The translations under genes and the position numbers were made by a program. A stretch of 7,689 nt of DNA from Euryarchaeota archaeon UBA91 (GTDB lineage: Archaea > Thermoplasmatota > Poseidoniia > Poseidoniales > Poseidoniaceae): assembly GCA_002499705.1 (NCBI GenBank), contig DAMU01000082.1, positions 1-7,689 on the forward strand, read 5' to 3'. The notes under the pieces are model-generated. The model searched no databases and was not told the DNA's origin. It worked only from the letters and a program-made list of their open reading frames with translations. Shown in pieces: positions 1 through 6,609 of the stretch (positions are counted from its first letter, which is position 1; each line of letters opens with the position of its first letter).

Positions 1-1422
1 GTTCACATGGCAACCAAAGCCAACGTCGAGGAGGCCATTCAAGCATCTCTCGATGCGCATGATATGTGGTCGACCATGCCTTGGGAAGCACGATGCGCTA
101 TTTTCCTAAAAGCGAGTGAATTGCTGCGTGGAGACTACCGAGCTCAAATCAATGCCAGTACCATGCTCAACCAATCCAAAACATGCCATCAAGCAGAAAT
201 TGATTCAGCATGTGAACTGATTGACTTCTGGAGATTTAACACCGTCTATGCACGTGAGATTTACGAAGACATGCAACCACCTGTTTCACCTTCAAGCATG
301 TGGAACTCAAGTGAAGTTCGACCTCTGGAGGGATTCGTCTTTTCAGTTACGCCATTTAATTTCTCAAGTATCGCAGCCAACCTGCCTTCAAGTATGGCCA
401 TTATGGGCAACACTGGCGTCTGGAAACCGAGTCGAAACTCGTATGTATCTAACTACTTACTTATGCGGCTGATGATGGATGCTGGGCTTCCTGCTGGCGT
501 CATCAACTTTATTCCTGGTAAAGCCAGCATGGTTGGTGACACTGTTCTTTCCCACCCAATGCTTGCAGGTATTCACTTTACAGGTTCAACAAATGTGTTT
601 AGAAACATGTGGCGAGATGTCGCCAACAACCTCGAAAAATATCGCTCCTATCCAAGAGTCGTCGGAGAAACAGGTGGAAAGGACTTCATTGTCGCTCACC
701 CAGATTGTGATGAGGCTGCTTTAATCGTCGCCCTCTTACGCGGTTCTTTTGAGTTCCAAGGACAGAAGTGCAGTGCGGCCAGTCGAGCCTACATTCCAGA
801 AAGCGTTTGGAACAACATCAAGGACGAATATTGCGCTGAAGTAGGTAAAATTACCATTGGTGACCCTCGAGATTTTACCAATTTCATGTCTGCTGTCATC
901 GATAAGAAATCCTTTGACAACATCACTGCTTACATTGACCGTGCAAAGGCAGATTCGGGTTGTGAAATAGTGACTGGTGGCGGATATGACGATACAACAG
1001 GATACTTTGTTGAACCGACAACAATCATTTGTTCTGACCCCCACTATGAATCAATGGCCGAGGAAATTTTCGGACCCGTTCTTTCAATTCACGTCTATCC
1101 TGACGATGGATACGATGCGGTGCTCAAGACGTGTGATGAAACATCCGAATATGCATTGACGGGTTCAATTTTTGCCACCAAGCGCGAAGATATTCTAACC
1201 GCAATGAAGGCGCTACGCTATTCATCTGGTAACTTCTACATCAACGACAAGCCTACCGGCGCTGTGGTCGGTCAACAACCGTTCGGTGGTGCGCGAGGCA
1301 GTGGTACAAACGACAAGGCAGGTTCGCCTCTCAACTTGTTGCGTTGGGTATCTCCTCGTTCGATAAAGGAGACATTCGCACCGCCGCACTCTTGGGGCTA
1401 TGGCTTCCTTGAAGACAAATGA
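1..1422 (+). CDS. L-glutamate gamma-semialdehyde (1-pyrroline-5-carboxylate) dehydrogenase, ALDH4A1 type, 5'-truncated by window edge
   Basis: This enzyme oxidises L-glutamate gamma-semialdehyde, the open form of P5C, to glutamate with NAD+. It is the second step of proline catabolism and acts in the cytosol. The reading frame is open from base 1 (two codons, then ATG at 7). Family members such as human ALDH4A1 are about 560 residues, so roughly the first 80-100 residues lie outside the window and the ATG at 7 is internal. Counting from that Met, I see TPFNF (Asn118, oxyanion-hole position), VWKPS (Lys140, NAD binding), FTGS (191-194), GETGGK (Glu221, general base), GQKCSA (Cys255, catalytic nucleophile), EEIFGPV (352-358) and FGGARGSGTNDKAG (426-439), the anchor loop typical of P5C dehydrogenases. 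All expected catalytic residues are present. Similarity runs to the eukaryotic-like ALDH4A1 subgroup along the whole length, so the family call is firm. A proline dehydrogenase partner is not visible here. The last 25 bp overlap the convergent small membrane gene. Confidence 0.93.
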   Translation, partial: VHMATKANVEEAIQASLDAHDMWSTMPWEARCAIFLKASELLRGDYRAQINASTMLNQSKTCHQAEIDSACELIDFWRFNTVYAREIYEDMQPPVSPSSMWNSSEVRPLEGFVFSVTPFNFSSIAANLPSSMAIMGNTGVWKPSRNSYVSNYLLMRLMMDAGLPAGVINFIPGKASMVGDTVLSHPMLAGIHFTGSTNVFRNMWRDVANNLEKYRSYPRVVGETGGKDFIVAHPDCDEAALIVALLRGSFEFQGQKCSAASRAYIPESVWNNIKDEYCAEVGKITIGDPRDFTNFMSAVIDKKSFDNITAYIDRAKADSGCEIVTGGGYDDTTGYFVEPTTIICSDPHYESMAEEIFGPVLSIHVYPDDGYDAVLKTCDETSEYALTGSIFATKREDILTAMKALRYSSGNFYINDKPTGAVVGQQPFGGARGSGTNDKAGSPLNLLRWVSPRSIKETFAPPHSWGYGFLEDK

Positions 1423-1709
1423 ATCGACTGTTTTTTCGAGCGGTCAATTCGGTGCAGTGAATCGACAAGTACCCGAGTTTCGGTGTTCTGACTTACCAGA
1501 GAAATGAGCCACCAGCCTACAGTGAGTAAAGGTGTAGAAATAAAGAAAACCAGACCGAGCCACAACGTTATGCTACCATTGGTTTTCGGCCATGACCACA
1601 ATCCAACGACGATGAGAAGCATCAGAAAGTAAAGGCGTGCAGCCTCACTTGGAGTTGACCAGCCGCGGTGATCTTTACGAGGAGCGAAGAGGTATTCTCT
1701 TAATCCCAT
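1398..1709 (-). CDS. Small two-helix membrane protein, function unknown
   Basis: I do not recognise this 103-residue protein. From the ATG at 1709 it has a basic, tryptophan-containing start (MGLREYLFAPRKDHRGW), two hydrophobic segments at about residues 24-40 and 47-72 rich in Trp, Leu and Val, and a charged tail ending KKQSIHLSSRKP. The two basic ends suggest both termini are cytosolic. The codons look ordinary for the window, with no rare-codon runs, which supports a real gene over a chance opening. The frame stays open upstream: a TTG at 1803-1805 would give 135 residues, and no in-frame ATG exists before the upstream stop near 1905-1907. I prefer the ATG because the extra 32 residues show no recognisable structure. 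A TATA-like TTGATAAC lies 23-30 bases before the ATG, where a leaderless archaeal promoter would sit. The gene diverges from the PrsW-like gene, and its 3' end overlaps the dehydrogenase gene by 25 bp. Confidence 0.6.
   Translation of the reverse strand: MGLREYLFAPRKDHRGWSTPSEAARLYFLMLLIVVGLWSWPKTNGSITLWLGLVFFISTPLLTVGWWLISLVSQNTETRVLVDSLHRIDRSKKQSIHLSSRKP
1431..1436 (+). terminator. Possible oligo-T terminator after the P5C dehydrogenase gene
   Basis: Six consecutive T residues begin 8 bases after the dehydrogenase stop codon, with no convincing hairpin in front. Archaeal RNA polymerase can terminate at short T tracts without a hairpin, so this is a plausible end for the plus-strand transcript. 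The run also lies inside the coding end of the opposite-strand gene, where it is read as two AAA lysine codons, so it may be coincidental. Confidence 0.3.
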
Positions 1710-1911
1710 AGTCACAAAGGAAAAAGTCGAGGTTATCAAGGCGTGTTTTTCTTTCAATGTCTCCGGTGGGTTGATGTGTAGGGGAAGAGAGGACCAATCC
1801 CGCAATGATGAGTGCTTGAGCCGACTGCTGTTTATCTCAGTGACGAGTGATGGGCGAACTGAGCGGGACCTCTTGGTAAATGTGATAGGGAACGGTCTTG
1901 CTGTTCACACC

Positions 1912-3342
1912 ATGCAGGGCCTTCCGACAACTCCGTTGACCCCTGCACCCCCGGGTTTGGTATTGGCACACCCCTCCTCACCTTGGAAAGTCGTTCGCTC
2001 AATGCTCGGCTTTGTATTTCTGGTTTTGATTATCGTCCAGGTCTCATCCGTGCCAATCTTCGCAGGAATATTCGATAGCGATCTAGACGGAGACATTGGA
2101 CCTTCCAATCCGTGGTTAACCATTTTTGGCTCAGCTTGTTTAATCCCGTGCGTTGCTGGATTTGCTTTTCTTCGAAGACCCAAACTCACCCACATTATCC
2201 GAGCAAGAGAATCTCCTTTCGGACTAACATTCAACATGATTGCTCCCCAGACTGCTGTTCAATCACCCACGCCTATCGTCATCGAACATCACTTAGTCAG
2301 GGATACAGCACCATTGGAAATGCCTCCCGGTAAGCACCTCTGGTTGTTATTCTTTGGAGGGGTTTTGATCAGTACGCTGTTTATGTTGCCGATGATGTTT
2401 GGACTAAACCTCTACACAGGTCTGCTTTTTGCCTTCATTGCCATACCTGCCTTTGTCATTGGATTTTCAACTCCGGTATTTGCATGGTGGTCGACGCTAA
2501 ATGCCTACTTTGGCTTACCTACAACACGCCGATTAGCAGAATGGATGCTGATTGCAGGAATGGTTTCAACTCTACCCGCTATTTTGATTAATTCTTTTCT
2601 TTCTCCAATTCTTCTCAATGCAATTGGAATTGAGACCGCTGATACAATGGGATTGGGTTTTGGCATGATTCTTTTCCTTTCAGCACCAATCGGTGAAGAA
2701 ATCTGCAAAGCAGCTGCAGTTCTTGTTTTAGCTCGATTTATCGATAGCCCCAGACGAGGATTTCAAATCGGTTTTACCGTTGGTTTAGGATTTGCACTGC
2801 TCGAAAATTCGATGTATGTTATGACTGCTTTCTTTGCCGGAGAAGCTGCAGCATTTTCGTTCGCTTTTACCAGCATACTGCGAGGCATTGGTTCAATTCC
2901 GGCTCACGGACTTTGGACTGGGATTTCCGGATATGCCATTGGCCATTACCTCTCCAACAGAACGACACAGATTCAACAACCTGGATACGTCGTAGCTCAA
3001 GAGAGTATCATCCCTCACACCGATCAAGCATGGATGCTTATGGACTCATCTGGCCAAATTGTAAAGCAATCCTCGACTGAGTTTAACCAAAAAATAGACA
3101 TTCCAAAATGGTTGTGCTCCCCGAAAGAGAAGGCGATTTCACTCCCAACAAACCCATTTTATGCAGTTGGATTAGCTATGCTATTTCACGCTTTTTGGAA
3201 TGGATCTTCATGGCTTGTAGGCATCATATCAGATGATGTGTTTTGGGTATTTCAGGTTCTTATGGTCTTTGGATGGGTATTCTTCTTAATCCTCGCTCTT
3301 TGGCAAATAACCCGAAGAATCCTACCAACTGCCCTTTCATGA
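1912..3342 (+). CDS. PrsW-family intramembrane metalloprotease homologue
   Basis: This 476-residue polytopic membrane protein carries the hallmark motifs of the PrsW family (peptidase M82), whose founding member PrsW of Bacillus subtilis acts in site-1 cleavage of the anti-sigma factor RsiW. In order I see GEEICK (Glu262-Glu263...Lys266), ALLEN (Glu298-Asn299), a histidine in PAHGLWTG (His332), and FHAFWN (His426...Asn430), all in or next to hydrophobic helices, as expected for a membrane-embedded metal site. About ten membrane segments are visible, near residues 27-50, 68-87, 143-163, 168-193, 211-235, 247-276, 283-308, 315-347, 416-438 and 443-464. At 476 residues it is about twice the B. 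subtilis protein. The extra length is two N-terminal helices, a hydrophilic loop at 88-142, and a 60-residue hydrophilic insert at 348-408 between the third and fourth motifs. The frame is open back to 1771, but the upstream 47 codons give a polar, unstructured sequence, so I chose the ATG at 1912. No Shine-Dalgarno precedes it. The substrate is unknown, and no anti-sigma factor is nearby. Confidence 0.87.
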   Translation: MQGLPTTPLTPAPPGLVLAHPSSPWKVVRSMLGFVFLVLIIVQVSSVPIFAGIFDSDLDGDIGPSNPWLTIFGSACLIPCVAGFAFLRRPKLTHIIRARESPFGLTFNMIAPQTAVQSPTPIVIEHHLVRDTAPLEMPPGKHLWLLFFGGVLISTLFMLPMMFGLNLYTGLLFAFIAIPAFVIGFSTPVFAWWSTLNAYFGLPTTRRLAEWMLIAGMVSTLPAILINSFLSPILLNAIGIETADTMGLGFGMILFLSAPIGEEICKAAAVLVLARFIDSPRRGFQIGFTVGLGFALLENSMYVMTAFFAGEAAAFSFAFTSILRGIGSIPAHGLWTGISGYAIGHYLSNRTTQIQQPGYVVAQESIIPHTDQAWMLMDSSGQIVKQSSTEFNQKIDIPKWLCSPKEKAISLPTNPFYAVGLAMLFHAFWNGSSWLVGIISDDVFWVFQVLMVFGWVFFLILALWQITRRILPTALS

Positions 3343-3345
3343 AGG

Positions 3346-3411
3346 AGGGGGAAGAAACGCCGTATAGCGTATTTCATAGGCAAAGCACCTTTCAAGGAGA
3401 AGTTTCCCCCT
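3346..3411. repeat. 8-bp inverted repeat spanning the PrsW-DUF92 intergenic gap
   Basis: The arms AGGGGGAA (3346-3353) and TTCCCCCT (3404-3411) are perfect complements separated by 50 bases. They fill the 88-bp gap between the PrsW-like and DUF92 genes and end 7 bases before the Shine-Dalgarno of the second. In mRNA they could pair into a long-looped stem upstream of the ribosome binding site. With such a long loop and short arms, chance is also possible. Confidence 0.35.
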
Positions 3412-3418
3412 AAGAGTT

Positions 3419-3423
3419 GGAGG
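3419..3423 (+). promoter_or_regulatory. Shine-Dalgarno site GGAGG for the DUF92-family gene
   Basis: A full GGAGG lies 7 bases before the ATG at 3431. It is the only clear ribosome binding site in the window and fixes the start of this gene. Its strength suggests translation from a leadered or polycistronic mRNA, while the other genes here lack an obvious site. Confidence 0.75.
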
Positions 3424-3430
3424 AATATCT

Positions 3431-4204
3431 ATGGATGTACTTTCTGGCGGTCTCAATCAGGGCAACTTGATTGTGACAACAGCACTCCTGATCGGCCTTG
3501 TCGTTATCTCTCGCAAGGCAAAAATGCTCGATAACCCTGGCGTTCTTGCTGCTACTGCTCTTGGTTTTGTCGTTGGAGGAATGGGTCACTGGACTTGGCT
3601 TTTGATATTGCTTGGTTTTCTCTTGGCATCTCACAAGGCTACAAAGTGGAGATTTGATGAAAAAAGAGAAAGGGGTATGTCCGAATCGGACGACGGACAT
3701 CGAAGCTATGGCAACGTCATTGCCAACGGTGGCCTTCCTGGACTGGTTGCAGTATTTGCTTTCATTACCGAAGATTGGTACAACGGAATTTGGATGTTTG
3801 GTGCCGCCGTTGCAGTTGCTTCATCGGACACATTTGCAAGTGAAATTGGCTGCCTTGATGATAATGTCCGCATGATTACGACAATGAAACCGTGTGAACC
3901 AGGGATAAATGGAGGATTCTCTCCATCTGGACAAAAAGCAGCATTTGTTGGCTCACTTATGATTTCCGTGCTCACATTAGGTGCATGGTTTGTTACCAAC
4001 ACCGATGGAGACAGTTTCCTGATTGGAGTGCAAAAAACGGCTCTTGTAGCATTACTTGGCTGGCTAGGATGCCAAATGGACAGTCTCTTAGGTGCCGTAT
4101 TTGAAAATCGAGGCTACTTGACAAAGGGCGGCGTCAACGGCCTTTCTATCACCTTTGGAATGCTTGTAATGTGGATTATTTTATCTTCAAACCTCTTTGC
4201 TTGA
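3431..4204 (+). CDS. DUF92/TMEM19/VTE6-family membrane protein, possible prenyl(phytyl)-phosphate kinase
   Basis: This 257-residue integral membrane protein belongs to the DUF92 family (PF01940). The family includes plant VTE6, which phosphorylates phytyl phosphate to the diphosphate, and human TMEM19. The conserved blocks appear in order: GHRSYGNVIANGG (89-101, matching the family pattern with a Q-V/N-V then A-N-G), SSDTFASEIG (131-140, usually ADTWASEIG), GINGGFSPSG (158-167, usually GTNGGVS), and GCQMDSLLGAVFENRG (213-228) followed by VNGLS (235-239). Hydrophobic segments lie near 12-28, 36-52, 54-68, 102-135, 172-190, 195-220 and 238-255. The polar blocks carry conserved Asp and Asn residues suited to metal and phosphate binding. 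Length is normal for the family. The start is fixed by GGAGG at 7 bases. In an archaeon, a kinase for geranylgeranyl or phytyl phosphate would fit isoprenoid lipid salvage, but this is inferred from the plant homologue. The gene follows the PrsW-like gene by 88 bp and precedes the next gene by 33 bp. Confidence 0.88.
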   Translation: MDVLSGGLNQGNLIVTTALLIGLVVISRKAKMLDNPGVLAATALGFVVGGMGHWTWLLILLGFLLASHKATKWRFDEKRERGMSESDDGHRSYGNVIANGGLPGLVAVFAFITEDWYNGIWMFGAAVAVASSDTFASEIGCLDDNVRMITTMKPCEPGINGGFSPSGQKAAFVGSLMISVLTLGAWFVTNTDGDSFLIGVQKTALVALLGWLGCQMDSLLGAVFENRGYLTKGGVNGLSITFGMLVMWIILSSNLFA

Positions 4205-4237
4205 TTAAGAAATCGTTCGCAAAGGGCCACTGCCTTC

Positions 4238-6571
4238 ATGAACCAAAACCATGTGGTGATGACAATGCGCCAGCGTAGCCTCGCCTTTGTCCTCCTTGCG
4301 CTCCTCATCGGAGTCATTGCAACAGGAGCAGTTGAGGCGATTGAAGACGAGACCTACGAACCCGGTTTTGTCGAATGGGATATCAAACCCATGGAACGAT
4401 TATTTGTCGAAGGTTTGAACGTTGAAGAAGCGGTCTTACAACGTGGCCGAACCGATAATGCGGTTGGAAGTCATCCAGTGAATTACGGTGCAGGAATTGT
4501 ACCCATATTCACCATCAGCAGCGAACCGTTGCAAAATCCAATCAATGCAACTGTCAATATGACCGTATTCATGTCCGCCTACATTGACGGTGTTGGTGGA
4601 CCGCAATTCTGTGAACGCCAATGGGGTGTTGACAAGAGTTTTACCATGATTTACTCGGTGGATGCAGGTGGTGTTCCAGTCTATGATTCAGTCGTAACGC
4701 AAGTCGTTGACACCGCTACATCAAATTCTGCCATGAATTTCTCTGGAGAGCGCATTGAAGCATTCCTCTCTATGGGCGTAGGTGATGTTTTTACTCTCTC
4801 TGTGTCTGCTCAAAACAACTGTATTGGTAGTTCCATTCAAGTTCAGTGGGGTGCGTTCGAGCAAAACAGCGGCGGCATCATCATGGAAGGTCAAATCTAT
4901 GAGCCGAAAGCCAGTGTTTTTGTTGATTCTGAACGCCGTGCTCACATTGAATTTGAACCCCTATTCCCATGGGGTGTTGACGATGTTAAAACTGCAAAGT
5001 GGGAACTTTGGGGTCCGCTGGAATACGACGAGAAGTTTGTCAAGGATGAAGATTCCATCATGGAAACCTCTACTGGGAGATTGAAAATAGACCGGTCTGT
5101 CGAAGGAAACAGAACGGTGTGGGCATGGTCTGGCTTAGCAGCATTAACGCCCGGAGATGCAAATCTAGAAATGTGCATTCAAACGATATCTGGTGACTTA
5201 AACAGCGATTGTCACGCATTTGGTATCATTCGATTTGAAGTTGAAAAAACCGATAAGGGCCTTGCAAGTTCAACCATCTTCTTATCGCTCACAACGATTT
5301 TTTCTCTTTTCGGTTTTATGTTTATGCAAGAGCGAGGTGGAGAACTTCCACCCCTGCCGATTCTCATCGCACTGGTATTGATGATGCTTTTATTCATTCC
5401 AACAGCGATTAGTCAGCCAAATTTAGGTTCAAATGAACTGATTGATGATCATGCCCGAATGTTTGACACAGAACTCTATGACGAAAATGTGCAACCAATG
5501 ACGGTTTCAGAACTGTTTGATGGTAAGGACGCACTCGTAGTCGCCATTGCCTTACCTGGGACGCAAAACGTGGCAGAACAAGCCATTGAGTTGAATAAAA
5601 CGCTTGACTTACTCGGTGAAGATATTACCGTGATTCACGTTCTTGCAGGAATGGATGCATCCACGACTGACGTTGCTGCAATGAAGACGAATTACAACCT
5701 GACATGGATGACGTATGTCGACATCGATGAATCCTTTACACAAAGTTCACCAAATGGAACCGCAGATTCGATTCTTGTTCTTGACAAAACCATGAGAGTT
5801 GTCTACTCAAACGCGCCTGGAGCATCATCTGAAGAAATTGTCAGTGCTGTAGAAAGTATCAACACTGGAGGCAGCACGAGTTCTTGGTCGTATTTCTCTC
5901 TCTTCTTCGGACCTGGTCTCATCTTGCTTTTCCTTGCTTTACCTCGCGAGGAATATGAAGTGCTTGAGGAGCCACTTCCATTCGGCATGCACATGGGAGC
6001 TGTCATTGCTGCAGGCGGAGCAGGCATTGTTCTGGTCAATCTCCCAATCTTAATTGCGACGCTCGCGCCAATTCCATCGAACCTATTGTTCTGGCTCGAT
6101 ATGGCAATGATTCTCTGGATGGTCGAAATGAGCATAGTGACCGCTCGTCGTGGGACACCATATGAGGCTGAATTTGTAGGGAAAATTATGCATAAATTCT
6201 TCCCAGAAGCATTCCGTGATTGGCGCGGAGTTGAAGACATGCAAAGAGATGTCCTGATTGGTATTTGGCTTGGTTGGTTTGGATGGTTGGCATTCCCATC
6301 TTTGTTCCCTCAAGGAGTTGGAGCTACAATGCTAAGTGGTATATTCGGAATTTTCTTCGGAATATTTGGCCTACTGTTAATGATTCTTCTTGGTGGTGCC
6401 GTAGTTTTGCTGCTACGATCGATCACCTCTTTAGGCGGTAATATCTCACTCATGTTTGGTGATTTAGGAGAGGATTTCTTTGCCCGCTATTCTGGCTGGT
6501 GTATCGTTCCAATTGCACTCTGGTCATTTGGAAACAGTTTGATCTCTTTGATGAACATCGGTATGATTTAA
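4238..6571 (+). CDS. Large exported membrane protein with a cysteine-free thioredoxin-like domain, function unknown
   Basis: I do not recognise the whole 777-residue protein. A signal peptide is visible at about residues 11-34 (basic RQR, a long Leu/Val/Ala core, then AVEA). An ectodomain of some 300 residues follows, with a beta-rich look and four cysteines (125, 195, 313, 325) that could pair. Two helices (344-363, 373-391) lead to a region at about 396-541 patterned like a thioredoxin/TlpA domain: a strand DALVVAIALPG, a helix, a strand ITVIHVL, then SILVLDKTMRVVY and a final helix. Where family members have CxxC this has GTQNVA, and the usual cis-Pro segment reads TAD, so thiol chemistry is unlikely. 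Six or so further helices (551-568, 586-609, 615-635, 671-690, one or two in 696-729, 752-775) finish the protein. If the N-terminus is outside, both soluble domains are extracellular. Those domains hold seven N-x-S/T sequons. Start: ATGs at 4238, 4259 and 4265 are all possible. None has a clear ribosome site, and the last gives the neatest signal peptide. Confidence 0.8.
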   Translation: MNQNHVVMTMRQRSLAFVLLALLIGVIATGAVEAIEDETYEPGFVEWDIKPMERLFVEGLNVEEAVLQRGRTDNAVGSHPVNYGAGIVPIFTISSEPLQNPINATVNMTVFMSAYIDGVGGPQFCERQWGVDKSFTMIYSVDAGGVPVYDSVVTQVVDTATSNSAMNFSGERIEAFLSMGVGDVFTLSVSAQNNCIGSSIQVQWGAFEQNSGGIIMEGQIYEPKASVFVDSERRAHIEFEPLFPWGVDDVKTAKWELWGPLEYDEKFVKDEDSIMETSTGRLKIDRSVEGNRTVWAWSGLAALTPGDANLEMCIQTISGDLNSDCHAFGIIRFEVEKTDKGLASSTIFLSLTTIFSLFGFMFMQERGGELPPLPILIALVLMMLLFIPTAISQPNLGSNELIDDHARMFDTELYDENVQPMTVSELFDGKDALVVAIALPGTQNVAEQAIELNKTLDLLGEDITVIHVLAGMDASTTDVAAMKTNYNLTWMTYVDIDESFTQSSPNGTADSILVLDKTMRVVYSNAPGASSEEIVSAVESINTGGSTSSWSYFSLFFGPGLILLFLALPREEYEVLEEPLPFGMHMGAVIAAGGAGIVLVNLPILIATLAPIPSNLLFWLDMAMILWMVEMSIVTARRGTPYEAEFVGKIMHKFFPEAFRDWRGVEDMQRDVLIGIWLGWFGWLAFPSLFPQGVGATMLSGIFGIFFGIFGLLLMILLGGAVVLLLRSITSLGGNISLMFGDLGEDFFARYSGWCIVPIALWSFGNSLISLMNIGMI

Positions 6572-6609
6572 CCGATTGTTTGACAAGCGTTGACGCCTAT
6601 CTTCGAAGT

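Noticed and set aside
1732..1739. TATA-like TTGATAAC (minus strand) 23-30 bases before the ATG at 1709
   Set aside because: Its position suits a leaderless archaeal promoter, but the match to a TATA consensus is weak and there is no second line of support, so it is only mentioned with the gene.
1877..1887. AT-rich TAAATGTGATA 25-35 bases before the PrsW-like start
   Set aside because: Spacing is right for an archaeal TATA box, but the sequence is a poor match and such stretches are common here.
1771..1911. 47-codon in-frame extension upstream of the PrsW-like gene
   Set aside because: The extra residues are polar, lack helix or signal features, and overlap the likely promoter zone of the divergent gene; the hydrophobic PrsW architecture starts after the ATG at 1912.
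5803..6240. 145-codon minus-strand opening inside the 777-residue membrane protein gene
   Set aside because: Its translation is low-complexity Ser/Arg/Pro-rich without structure and it lies fully antisense to a gene with clear membrane-protein coding signal.
6499..6609. In-frame extension of the nuclease gene into the preceding gene
   Set aside because: It overlaps 73 bases of a well-supported gene and has no family similarity; the conserved opening motif begins just after the ATG at 6610.
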